Part shown: one piece after another, positions 34,384-45,767 of the stretch
How positions within the stretch are numbered: position 1 is the first letter of the stretch
Layout of the letters: every line of letters begins with the position of its first letter
From: Bimuria novae-zelandiae CBS 107.79
Lineage: Eukaryota; Ascomycota; Dothideomycetes; Pleosporales; Didymosphaeriaceae
NCBI GenBank assembly: GCA_010015655.1
Contig: ML976660.1
Span: 558,222-622,221, forward strand
Reading direction: 5' to 3'
DNA: 64,000 nucleotides
Translations under genes and position numbers: made by a program
The notes under the pieces: generated by a model
What the model saw: only the letters and a program-made list of their open reading frames with translations
What the model was told of the DNA's origin: nothing
Database searches by the model: none

Positions 34384-35726
34384 TTACGTAAACATAGATA
34401 AGTTATTTTAAAAGAAATAAGAGTTATTTAATTATGGCATGTTTATAATAGATAAATTAGAGGCCCTAGAGGCTCGTAAGGTGCTTCCTTAGGCAGCTGC
34501 TTTAATCCTAACGCTACTTTAGGAGCTAAAGTAATTAACTAGTGTATAGTCTCGTTTAAGCCTTTCTCTTCTTCTGTAGCGTAGCTATGCGCTAATATTA
34601 TTAAATTCTTTCTTAATAGTTTTACAAGTAGTCTTCTAGTTCCTATATACTCATACTATGCGGGTAACCTCTTTACTTAACAAGATATGTACGTGGCTAA
34701 TTCTTATATTGTAGTATTTATTTAACTTTGAAATCGTTTTCTTCCTCTAGCTAGTAATAAAAAGTTGTTTTAACTAGTGTCTTAGAGTCTACGGATTCTA
34801 ATTAGTCTACGTAGAATACTAAGTATATTATAACATTTTGTAGTAGTTCTAATTAATAGTTAACTAGTAATATGTATTTAGAAATAAAGAATATTTTAAT
34901 TTTAATTTAACCTAGTTTCTTATGCTTCTTCTTTTAGGTTTAAATTTTTTTATAAGTAAATATATTTTATACCCCTTTTTTAGCTAAGGTGCTATTTTCG
35001 TTTATAGTTAGTATAAGAAATACTTTACTATTAAGCTTTCTTAGGATTCTCTTAAAGTTAATCGTATATTCTCTTTATAGTTTCTACTATATTAATAGCT
35101 TCTTCTGTCCTAATATTTGTAGAAAAAGTCTAATTTAAGAGATGTAGATGTTTTCTATAGTTTATATAGAATAGTATGTATTCTATTACTACTAATACTT
35201 TGTTGTTATATACTAGTTATACTATCCCCGCTCTTAAAGTTATTATTCTAATATCTTATATGCTTATATTACTATGCTACTAGCGCGTATATTTTTATTT
35301 ATATAAAAATACGCGTTCTCTAATCCTAAAGTAAATTATAGCCTCCTCCAAAATTTCCTTACCTTACTAACTATACTAAAAGCTTTTTATTTCTTTCTTG
35401 CAACCTATCGTGCGCGCGCTAATAAAATGAGGTTTTTTACTTTAAAAATAATGTCTAGTTATACGCGGTGTTAGAAAACGAAGTTACGTTATTTTATAAA
35501 ACTATTTTTAGGTAATATACTAATTATATCTTAGTTTACGCTAAGTATAATTTATAGATTCTTAAAAAAGATTAGGCGCGTATTTAAAAGGAAAAATATA
35601 AAAAGTATTTAGAGCATTTTTATATAAAAGAGTGAGTTACTTGCCTAAAGCGTAAGCTAGCTAAGGTATAGGAAAAGAAGTATAATTATACTTAGTATAA
35701 CCTTCGCGTAGCTAATTGTTAAGATC
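34384..35726. repeat. Degenerate AT-rich repeat, class unknown
   Basis: No frame longer than a few dozen codons survives and no terminal repeats were found. It adjoins an LTR-like sequence on its right, so it may be the internal 3' part of a decayed retroelement, but no reverse-transcriptase or integrase motif can be read. Confidence 0.4.
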
Positions 35727-36162
35727 TGTTGAGACCTAACATAACGCGGGCGGGGCATGGACACTTATCCGTGCGCCTAGCCAAGATTCCCGACTCAGCC
35801 ACGAGTCACGTGACTAGTCACGCGTCCCAGAAGTATCGAGCGTCCCAGAAGTATCGAGCGTCCCAGAAGTATCTTGGCATATGGGACTTTGGGACTCTTG
35901 GGATCATTGGGATTCATGGGACGGGTCATATATATAGGAACGCGATAGTAGACTTCTACTATTATGTTTAACCTGTTTACTAATCTATTATTTAGATTTA
36001 ACTTAGGCTCTCTTATTAATTTAATTATACTATATATACTTTTAATTCTAACGCCCTATTAATACGCGTAAGCTATTAATACCCCTTACCTATATTACTA
36101 ATACTCCTGCCTGAGAACTAACCCTTACCCTTTTAGGACTAGCTATCCTAAAGGACTTAACA
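35727..36162 (+). repeat. LTR-like sequence, copy 1 (436 bp)
   Basis: Begins TGTTGAG and ends ACTTAACA, the TG..CA pattern of LTRs. Its last 220 bp match the end of the solo LTR at 57,989-58,392 and, in reverse, 55,962-56,094. It contains an 18-bp tandem repeat and a CACGTGACTAGTCACG palindrome. The flanking 5-mers (AGATC and CTAAT) do not match, so it is a recombined or truncated copy, or one LTR of a decayed element. Confidence 0.6.
35822..35875. repeat. Tandem repeat, 18 bp x 3
   Basis: The unit GCGTCCCAGAAGTATCGA is repeated nearly three times inside the LTR-like sequence, followed by further GGGAC-rich short repeats to about 35,925. Confidence 0.85.
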
Positions 36163-36481
36163 CTAATATGATAAAGGCCCTAAAGAAATAAAAAAGAGAA
36201 TTTAAAGGGTATAAATACTATTAATAATTATAAACTACCGCAAATTATACGCCTAGGGACTAACTTAAGCTAGTTATATTTTAGTCTATACTAAGTATAG
36301 CCTATAAGCTTGGCTATATAGATTCGAGCCACCCTACCAAAACGCAATACCTGTACAAAAGACGCGATATCTCTTAACAACGCTATTATTGTCCGCTAAG
36401 GAGGAGGCACTATCCACTATATAGAGTGTTAGCCACACCTAAATCCTTAAATATTAAAACTAAATATTGCCTTTATAGATT

Positions 36482-36560
36482 GTCACGGCGGTAGGATTTA
36501 AACCTACGTACTTTAGATGCTAAGAGTAAAGCTTTTTAGGCATTTAATTACTATGCCACC
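36482..36560 (-). repeat. tRNA-like sequence in left arm (SINE-type head)
   Basis: Mirror copy of 39,369-39,447. See that entry for the boxes and stems. Confidence 0.5.
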
Positions 36561-36599
36561 TAGCTATAAATAGTTATATAAAATTAGTAATTACTATTT

Positions 36600-36657
36600 A
36601 TATACTTTATTATAACTTACTTTATTATAACTTACTTTATTATAACTTACTTTATAA
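36600..36657. repeat. 16-bp tandem repeat in the left arm (mirrored in right arm)
   Basis: TTATTATAACTTACTT is repeated about three times beside the tRNA-like sequence, and appears inverted near 39,272-39,329. Confidence 0.8.
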
Positions 36658-39368
36658 GCGAGTACATCCCTGTGCTAAAACTTTAGCTTTTAGACTAGTT
36701 TTCTTTATAATATAGCTAATACCTTATAGATTCTAATGCTTTTTTATACTATAGAAAGTTGTAATGTAAGACTATAAAAGTGATAAAAAGAAAAAGAAAG
36801 CAGAAAAGATAGACGTAGTATTATATAATCTATTAAAAGATAAATAAAAAAGTATTTATATTAGTATTAAATCCTAGTAACACCCCTTAAAAAGTTATTA
36901 TAAACTATAATAACTTTAGGTAGCTTTATATAAGCTAAATATATACTTTAGTAAAGTCCTATAGCATGTAGTTAAATATTATAGCTAATATACTAGTACT
37001 AAGTCTACTAGTAAATATTAAGATTAAAAGTAATTATTTTGTTAGTTATAAAGCTTTAATATAACTTTATAAAACTATTTATAGCTTCTTAACGTAGATA
37101 GGAAGTGTACAAAAGTAAAAAACTAAGACTATTATCTATACTATATCTATTTATAGTTTATTAAAATAGGAAAGTTATATTTCTTAACTTTTAAAATACT
37201 ATATTATTTTTAGATCTAAATCTTTAACGTTCGTACTAAGACTTTACTATATATTAAACTTATATTAAATTAAGCTATTAAGAAGTTACTATAATTTATA
37301 ATAATATGTTAAAGAGTGTTACTAGAATTAAGTACTAAAATAAGTATTCTTTTTTCCTTTTTATAGATTACGTAGTAGTAGGCCTATTATTATTTTTTTA
37401 TTTTTTATTAGCACTAGATCGCAGCTTCCCATAGTATAAAAAAGTATTAAAATCTATAAAGTATTAACTACGTTACGAAGAACACTAGTTTAGAAGCTAG
37501 AGTTTTAGTAGAGTTATACACTCGCTTGCGTAATTAGCTTACTTATAAAGTATATTATAAATAAGCAATTAATCACCTTAGCGCACAGTATTACTCGCTT
37601 TACGTGGATTTCTTTAGTATTTTAATTACTATTATATACATATAGATTTAAACGCTATAGCTACTATAACTGCTATAGCTCTTTATATAGTGCTTAATAT
37701 AGTAGATTTACTCTATTAAGTAGCTAAAGCCTTAGCAGCGCGTTTTATCTCTACAATAGCTTTTACTTTTATAAAGCATTAATTTAGATCTATTCAAATA
37801 CACTTTTATAGCTAATAAGAGGTAGAAATTTTTAGTTATAACTTAAAACGTCTTTTCTCTATTTCTAGCTTTATAGCTCTAGTATTTGTAGCTGCTAGCG
37901 CCTTACTTGATTTTTATAGGAGGAGCTAGGTCCTATAACCTAGGTTTTTAAGACTCTAAACGTCGCACTACGCTAAGTAGAGATTCTAAGGGTCTTAAGG
38001 GGTAGAGAGGAAGCTCTAAGGCTGCTACTAAGGCTACTACTAAGGCGTAGGCGTTGTAGGCCTTTAAGAAACTTATAATAAGCTAATCACATAATTAATA
38101 TTAAATAAATAGATACTAGTAGCGTACTAGCTAGCTTAAATTACACGCGCTATAAAGTCTTCCTTCTAAACTAAATAGTAGTATATAATAAAGCGCTTTT
38201 TCTTAATAGGCGCGGTAGTATTAAGTAATATAAGCTTTTAGATCTACCGTTAGTAAATAAACTTAATTACTAAGATATGAGTATAATTTGAAAGCTATAA
38301 AATATAAAATACTAAAGAAATCCACGTAAAGCGAGTAATACTGTGCGCTAAGGTGATTAATTGCTTATTTATAATATACTTTATAAGTAAGCTAATTACG
38401 CAAGCGAGTGTATAACTCTACTAAAACTCTAGCTTCTAAACTAGTGTTCTTCGTAACGTAGTTAATACTTTATAGATTTTAATACTTTTTTATACTATAG
38501 GAAGCTGCGATCTAGTGCTAATAAAAAATAAAAAAATAATAATAGGCCTACTACTACGTAATCTATAAAAAGGAAAAAAGAATACTTATTTTAGTACTTA
38601 ATTCTAGTAACACTCTTTAACATATTATTATAAATTATAGTAACTTCTTAATAGCTTAATTTAATATAAGTTTAATATATAGTAAAGTCTTAGTACGAAC
38701 GTTAAAGATTTAGATCTAAAAATAATATAGTATTTTAAAAGTTAAGAAATATAACTTTCCTATTTTAATAAACTATAAATAGATATAGTATAGATAATAG
38801 TCTTAGTTTTTTACTTTTGTACACTTCCTATCTACGTTAAGAAGCTATAAATAGTTTTATAAAGTTATATTAAAGCTTTATAACTAACAAAATAATTACT
38901 TTTAATCTTAATATTTACTAGTAGACTTAGTACTAGTATATTAGCTATAATATTTAACTACATGCTATAGGACTTTACTAAAGTATATATTTAGCTTATA
39001 TAAAGCTACCTAAAGTTATTATAGTTTATAATAACTTTTTAAGGGGTGTTACTAGGATTTAATACTAATATAAATACTTTTTTATTTATCTTTTAATAGA
39101 TTATATAATACTACGTCTATCTTTTCTGCTTTCTTTTTCTTTTTATCACTTTTATAGTCTTACATTACAACTTTCTATAGTATAAAAAAGCATTAGAATC
39201 TATAAGGTATTAGCTATATTATAAAGAAAACTAGTCTAAAAGCTAAAGTTTTAGCACAGGGATGTACTCGCTTATAAAGTAAGTTATAATAAAGTAAGTT
39301 ATAATAAAGTAAGTTATAATAAAGTATATAAATAGTAATTACTAATTTTATATAACTATTTATAGCTA

Positions 39369-39447
39369 GGTGGCATAGTAATTAAATGCCTAAAAAGCTT
39401 TACTCTTAGCATCTAAAGTACGTAGGTTTAAATCCTACCGCCGTGAC
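39369..39447 (+). repeat. tRNA-like sequence in right arm (SINE-type head)
   Basis: TGGCATAGTAA resembles a Pol III A box (TGGCNNAGTNG) and GGTTTAAATCC a B box (GGTTCRANNCC), each differing by C-to-T or G-to-A changes. GGCAT/ATGCC can form a D-stem and GTAGG/CCTAC a T-stem with a 7-nt loop. The acceptor stem does not pair, so this is a tRNA-derived relic rather than a working tRNA gene. Confidence 0.5.
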
Positions 39448-40472
39448 AATCTATAAAGGCAATATTTAGTTTTAATATTTAAGGATTTAGGTGTGGCTAA
39501 CACTCTATATAGTGGATAGTGCCGTGTAGCACAACGTAATTAGTAAAATGTCTTAGAATAGAATAATAATTATACGTCGCGTTTTAAAGAACTAATTAGA
39601 TATCTAGAATTACTTTTTTTAAGCTAATTAGCGGGCTAGAATAGCATCCTAATGCAGACGTCTTGGCAAAAGTTGCCAAATAACTTTACTATATAAGTCC
39701 ACTTCGTCGTTCTTCCTCAGCGGACAATAATAAGTACGTAGATAGGTGAAAGAGCTTAATTTAATACTATATATAAAGCTAAAGGAAGTTAATATTAATA
39801 TAGCTACTATAGCTATTAAGAATAATTAGGTGGTACTAGCTATTAGCTAGCGTTATTATAAAAATAAATATACACTATAGCTACGTAATACTAATTACCT
39901 TTAATAACTACCTATTCTTAGGGGTTGTATATAGCTAATCAGCTACTAATTTAGATAAGAACTAGGTTATTTATAAACTTTACTTTTTAAAGATAATCGC
40001 GTAGCGTAGCTTCTATCTTGTCGCTAATATATACTTAATTATTAATACCTACTTATAATTCTCTAGCGACTTTATGTAAGCCTTCTTCTTAAATGCCCTA
40101 GTAAGGACTCTAGTATTACTACATACGCCTAGTGCAATGCTAGTCTCGTCCACATTATACGTATTCTCTGTCTATATATTAAATCGCTATTAAGTCTACT
40201 TATAAAGCTTAAAAATATGTAGAGCTCTTCTATCATAGTAGCCTTAGCTTACTAAGCTTTAAGCTTTCTACTTATTACTAAGGCGACGCGTAACTAGCGC
40301 TTAATAAAATATAAAAGCTAGAGTTTACTAGTAGGCTAATTATTACTATTTATATGTAAAATTTAATTTACTATTTTTTAAGTATAAGTATATAAGGGAG
40401 GGCAGACGCGTACGTCTTCTTTAAGAATTTACTCTACTAAAAAGTCTTCCTATAAAGGGGTTATTGCTACTA

Positions 40473-43400
40473 ACGTACTTCACAAGCGAGTGTCCGATAT
40501 AAGCGAGTGTCCGATACCCGCGCCACTCGCCAACCCTGCGGGTTGGCGCTGCGCAGCTTAACGTAACTTCTTGGCTTAACGTTACTTTTTATAGCGAATT
40601 GACATTCGAGGATGATTTTGACGGCGAAGACTTTAATTATATGGCGATATATACGCTGGCGTCGGTGTAGCAAGTAGGGCAGGATCTACTGTCATCTCTC
40701 TGAGAGATGGCACCTGCCGGGGCTGACTTTGTGGCGCCTGCAAGTGCGCGTCCTTGTACGTTTTTACAGCCTGTCTAGTAGCCTTTTGTGCCTCCTGCTC
40801 CACACGATGATTAATAGCTTGTCGCGCTGCCTTTACGGTGACTACGCCGCCTTTCTATACCTGCCTGGCATCTTTAACCTACCTTTTCTAGCGCTGTTAG
40901 GCCGCTATAGTAATAGCTAAGAGGTCTCGCTAGGCTAGCGCGAGACTATTAATAAGTAATTGTAAGCTTTCTAGGAACTTTTCAAGCCTATAGCTAGAAA
41001 TATTGCTCCTTTCTAGAGCGCGCGATATCTTTTTATGCTGCTATTAGTACGACGTAGGCGTGTTGGCGATAGGTAATGAATTAACTACGGATAAAAGTGA
41101 TAGTAATGGCGTACGCACTGTAGGCAGCTTTATATATATAATTTCTAAATTAAATAGAAAGATGCCTAACTTTTCTTAAGCACTAAGTATAGTGCTACGT
41201 TTAAAAGTAGCTATTCTAATACCGTGATACGCGTGTAAAAATTCGACTTTATTAAAGTTAGTGCACCTAGTACGTGTAGCTATCTCTATAGCCTTCTTAT
41301 AATTGTTCTTTAATAGCTAAAAATAGACAACGTTAAGAGGCTGCAGGTGATGAGATGCGTAAGGCGATAGCGAGAAAGGTATTATATTATACCTATTATA
41401 GTACTTAATAAACTTAATAGTTAGATAGCTACTAAATCTATTAAATATAAGTAATTACTATACGCCCTTCTGCCGCGCACGCGTCTATTTTTTAAAGAAC
41501 TTTAGCTACTTAATTAATATTAAATTATTAGTATAGCTAGATATTAACGTAGTAATTATATAATTATTAGGCAGCGCGGTGTTGGTATACTATTAATAAA
41601 GGTAATTAACGCCCTACACGACGAGTATAAGATCGAGGACCTTGCCGTCGCTAGAGATTAATTTAATTAAGGTAACATAATCGCGCGAGGTCTCTAACGC
41701 GGAGACCTAAGGGCAATTTAACTCTATAGTAACGATCTATTGGCTGCCGCCGACGCCTATACAGAACCTGGTTTCGTCTATATTGTAGGTGTCTAATATA
41801 GTAATGCCGTAGGCATTAATAACCTTCTTAAGCTTAGTAAAATACTAAGAATATGCTTCTATTATTACTATTACCGTCCTATTAATATCCTGCGACTTCT
41901 ACTTTATACAGTAACACTTAGGATTCTAGTGTAGCCACTGCGCGGTCTAGTCTTTACTAAGTAGTAGAGCGCTATCGTTAGGATGCGCGTGGTTAAGGAT
42001 ATACTAGGCAGCGCCTTTTAGCTACGGTATAAGATAAGGCATGCTAATACTGTCGCAGCGGCGTATATATGACTTTAGAGCTTCGTCTTACACTAGTAAG
42101 AGGCGTAGATTCGACCTAGTGCAGTTATAGCGGCTTGTTCTGCCTTTAACGCGCGCTTAAAGTCGCGAAACAGGCACGCACTAGTCGCGTGCTATAGCTA
42201 TAATATTAGGTATTTCTTTATTAAAAAAGCTAGAGATATAAGCTAAGATGCGCTCCTTAATTTCCTAACTCTCGCCATAAAATTTAGGCATTTTTATAGG
42301 TTATAAAGTAAGGATAGAGTAAAAAGCGCGTTATAAAGTTACGTTAAGCCGCGAAGTTACGTTGAGCTGCGCAGCGCCAACCCGCAGGGTTGGCGAGTGG
42401 CGCGGGTATAAGCGAGTGTCCGATATAAGCGAGTGTCCGAAAACGCCAAGACCCCACCAAAACGTATTATCACCTATATTATAACGCGATATCTCGACCA
42501 CCTAATTAGCTACTAAAGTTAAAAGAAGCTTAATTATAGCTTATACTTTAGGCTATTAAATAAGACGCGACACTTTTAATTCCGCGCGCTATAGCAATCT
42601 ATAGCGCTTTAAAAAGAGTAATAAGGTAAAGACGCGCTAGAGTAACCTTTTAACCTAATTATACGCCTAACTCTATAAATCTTCTAGCAATAGAGGAGCA
42701 GGTAATTATTTACTATATACTTAACCTAGACGCGCGAGGATTCCCTCCCCAGCTTACTACTATTAAAGATATAGCTAATTCTTTATTAGCTAAGCAGCGC
42801 CGCAAGCCTGTTAGCTAGCACTAGGCTATAAACTTTATAAAGCGCTAGCTAGAGCTCTAAGTCAAGTTTAATTAAAAGTACGACTATAAGAAAGCTCTTT
42901 ATAAGGATCCTAAGGTTATGCAAGGCTAGTTCCAGCTTGTAAAGAATACTAAAGCCAAGTATAGTATCCTAGACAAGGATACCTACAATTTCGACGAGAC
43001 TAGCTTTATAATAGGCATAATATTAATAGGAGTAGTTATTATAGGCTCTAAGTAATAAGGCAGGCTAAAGAGCGTATAGCAAGGCAATTAGTAGTAGACT
43101 TTAGCTATTTAAGGCGTCAATGCGATAGGCTGGGCGATTCCACCCTTCCTTATCTTCTAGGGCAAGCACCACCTCTCTATCTAGTATAAAGAGAAGGATC
43201 TACCTCATAATTAGGTTATTACAGTCTCTAAGAATGGCTAGATAATAAATAAGCTTAGTTTATAGTAGCTAAAGCACTTTAACGCGCATATAAAAGGGCG
43301 TACTATTAGTAGCTATTAGCTACTTGTTATTAACAGCCACGAGAGCTATAACTCGCTTAAATTCTAGCAATACTGCAAAGATAACAAGATTATTACTCTC

Positions 43401-44269
43401 TATATACCTCCATATTCGTCGCACCTCCTGCAGCCACTAGATGTGGGGTGTTTCTCGCCGCTAAAGAAGGCGTATAGGCGCCAAGCCGAGGATCTAATGC
43501 GCAACCACATTACGCATATTACTAAAATTAAGTTCTTACCTTACTTTATTACTACTTTTAAGGCTATAATTACTTAAAGTAATATTAAAGGAGGCTTTTA
43601 AGGCGCTAGCCTTATTCCCCTTAACCTAAAAGTAATAATATTAAAACTTAACGTCTGTCTGCGTACGCCTTCGCCTTATACTATATATAATAGTACATGG
43701 TAGTTACAGACGCCTAGTAACACCCTAGAATTTAGGGCATAATTAACGCTAGTAAAGGAGAGGATTTAGAGGCACCTAGATAGTTCCCTAATAAGCATAG
43801 TTAAGGCCTTTAAAAAGGTAGTAAAAGGCGTAGTAGTAGTAGCGCACAAGCTAGTGTTAGCGTAAAAGTAAATTACTAAGCTATAAGCTACTAATAAGGC
43901 TGCCACACGACGGAAATTATATAAAAGAAAGTAACTATAGTAGAAAGGAGTTCTTATAGCTAAAGAAGGCTAGTAACTAGCTACTCTAAAGGACTTTAAG
44001 GCGCGTAGTAATAAGAAGAAGGTAAAGAAGATAGTGCGCGCTAATAGAGGCAAATTTACTTAATAGCGCTATAGACGCTATAGTAAAGCTAGGCATAATT
44101 CGCGCACGTGTAAAGAAGAAGTAGAAGTAGATTCTAAGTAGATTAGCCTACTACAATTCCTTATAAATATATATGCGCGTTCTGTACTATTGTGTAGAGT
44201 ATAGATTTTGGTGGGGTCTTGGCGTTTTCGGACACTCGCTTGTATCGGACACTCGCTTGTGAAGTACGT
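40473..44269 (+). mobile_element. Fot1/pogo-type element B (RIP-decayed), host of element C
   Basis: Ends are inverted: ACGTACTTCACAAGCGAG at the left and its complement at the right, flanked by TA (40471-40472, 44270-44271). The paralogous site near 59,450 carries CTACTAGTATT with a single TA, an empty-site confirmation. The coding strand is plus, about 42,500-44,120, with broken transposase text including YNFDETSF, AIPPFLIF, YSSHLLQPLDVGCFSPLKKA and NGWI, which is the pogo/Fot1 DDE domain. Left and right ends carry 17-bp subterminal repeats. Without the inserted element C its length is about 1.9 kb, normal for the family. Many TAG/TAA codons show it is inactive. Confidence 0.82.
40517..42406 (-). 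mobile_element. Fot1/pogo-type element C (1,890 bp), inserted in the left end of element B
   Basis: Flanked by TA (40515-40516, 42407-42408) and bounded by near-perfect inverted repeats of about 65-70 bp beginning CCCGCGCCACTCGCC, which contain the hairpin GCCAACCCTGCGGGTTGGC. The minus strand reads MPKFYGES then EIKERILA, a helix-turn-helix region (IAREWCVPVSRLQARVKGR), and later LDTYNIDETRF and YASHHLQPLNVVYF, a pogo transposase with stops. It splits the subterminal repeat array of element B, proving it is younger than B. Confidence 0.82.
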
Positions 44270-44323
44270 TAGTATTAATAACTAGTATAGCTATTAGTCG
44301 CGTCTTGTATACGCGTAGAGAGA

Positions 44324-45761
44324 CACGCGGTAAACGAAAAATCGCGCACACCAAAACAACGCTAGTCCACCCCCGCCATGCAACACTCTGCAGCCACCTT
44401 TTTACACAAAAATAAAACTCTACACGCTACACTACTTTATAATAATATTTTACTACGTAATTAATTAGATAGCCTAATTACTTAATAACCCCTATTTAAA
44501 CACGCTAAAAAAGTCGCGGATTAAAGGTGCCTACAAGTTTATAGATTTCCGCCGCATACCCTACTATTACAACAATGTTTTTAGCTATTACGGCGTAAAA
44601 CGCCGCCAGGGCTGGGAGATACTTACTAAGGACAATATAGAGGCTGATAGGACCTATTATAATAGTATATTAACGGCGGAGAAGCGCGGTAGACCCTTAA
44701 AGCTATCTTTAGAGGACCTAGAGCGTGCTAATAAGTATTTATAAGACCTAGGATAAGACGCCCGCGTCCTTACATAGGAGTAGCTAGTATATAAATTAGA
44801 TCTTGGCGTTAGCGGCAAGACCCTTAAGGAGTATCTCTACACTATAGATTACTTAAAATGCGTTACTTATAATAAAGGCTAGATCTCTTAGCGCGTTGCA
44901 AAGCTCCGCGTTAAGTACTCTACTATTATGCTTAAAAAGTACCTTAATAAGAAGGACTGGCGCCGCGTACGCTTCTCTAACAAGGTACACTAGAGTATAG
45001 GGCCTAAGGGCAAGATAAGGATTGTTAAAAAACCTAGAGAGCGCTACTATCGCGATTGTATATAACACACATTAAATTGTAACGACGAGAAGACTCTAGA
45101 GCGCTAGCACTTATAGGCTACTATAGGCTTTAATTTTAAGAGCGACTTATACTTTTACGACGTCTTAGGCAATAAAAATAGCAAGATAAGCCTTAAAGTA
45201 TACTATAACGCGATCCTTAAGCGTATTATTAAGCTATAGATTTTACGCGGCGACGACTTCGTGCTAGAGGAAGATAACAACTCTAGTTATAAGATAAGTA
45301 AATCCTCTAATAATATTGTTTATAATTAGAAGAAAACCTATGGCTTAAAGTCCTACTTTAACTATACACACTTACCTAATTTAGTACCTATAGAAAATTG
45401 CTAGCAGCCTCTAAAGTAGTGTCTTAAAAGGTTCCCCTATTAGGACGTCTTTGAAACAAGAGACCTCGCAATTAAAGGCTAATAATTAATTAGTTAAAAG
45501 TTTATAAACAAGCGCGTTAATAGCATGCCGTAAAGGCTACAAGACTGCTGTAACTCCAGCGGAGAAATTACAGGTTATTAAGCTTAACACTAAACAAAAG
45601 TCATGTATATACAGATCTACATATAAAGCAAGCCTCACGGTGCGATTTGGCGTCGAAATCGATTTAATATGGCTCGAATTTCGACTTTGTAGGGCAAATG
45701 TATGGGTGACAAAAAGCTAACTCATCTAGTTTGGTGTGCGCGATTTTTCGTTTACCGCGTG
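44324..45761 (+). mobile_element. Tc1/mariner-like element (1,438 bp), RIP-decayed
   Basis: Inverted ends share 32 bp beginning CACGCGGTAAACGAAAAATC. AGAGA flanks both sides, which may be the target duplication or chance. The plus strand carries a broken transposase with a helix-turn-helix-like region (SRIKGAYKFIDFRRIPYYYN), GRPLKLSLEDLERANKYL, and the DDE_3 part: DDFVLEEDNNS and NLVPIENCWQPLK. Fungal Tc1-like enzymes have this order. Frequent TAG/TAA replace Trp and Gln codons. The site lies in pogo element A, just right of its conserved GCGTCTT..TATACGCGTA segment. Confidence 0.75.
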
Positions 45762-45767
45762 AGAGAG

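Larger units (their letters stand above)
36406..39523. repeat. Large inverted repeat: arms 36406-37621 and 38308-39523, spacer 686 bp
   Basis: Each arm is 1,216 bp. Six blocks checked along the arms all mirror about one centre (paired coordinates always sum to 75,929), so there is no net insertion or deletion between the arms. In the compared blocks the bases are identical even though the DNA is AT-rich and RIP-like. The spacer 37,622-38,307 is homologous to 57,645-58,720, where the right arm is absent, so the arm was inserted or created after the pogo A copies separated. Outward of the arms the flanks differ. Confidence 0.85.
36317..44317 (-). mobile_element. Fot1/pogo-type element A, copy 1, heavily nested, right end lost
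   Basis: The left end starts after TA (36315-36316) with TATAGATTCGAGCCACC, the same end found at 55,916 and, inverted, at 59,678. Body sequence 39,730-40,470 is homologous to 58,725-59,455. On the minus strand it reads a decayed DDE transposase with NVDETSIALGV and KKAYIKSLENYK, typical of pogo/Fot1 enzymes. It is interrupted by a second pogo element (40,473-44,269), and its right end is missing after the insertion at 44,324. The large inverted repeat also lies within it. Fot1/pogo elements move by cut and paste and duplicate a TA dinucleotide. Confidence 0.65.

Noticed and set aside
35820..35925. CRISPR-like or satellite array
   Set aside because: Three short direct units without unique spacers, inside an LTR-like sequence of a eukaryote.
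35727..36162. A solo LTR with target duplication
   Set aside because: The flanking 5-mers differ, so only an LTR-like sequence is claimed.
36482..36560. A functional tRNA gene
   Set aside because: The acceptor stem does not pair and both Pol III boxes are mutated; kept only as a tRNA-derived repeat.
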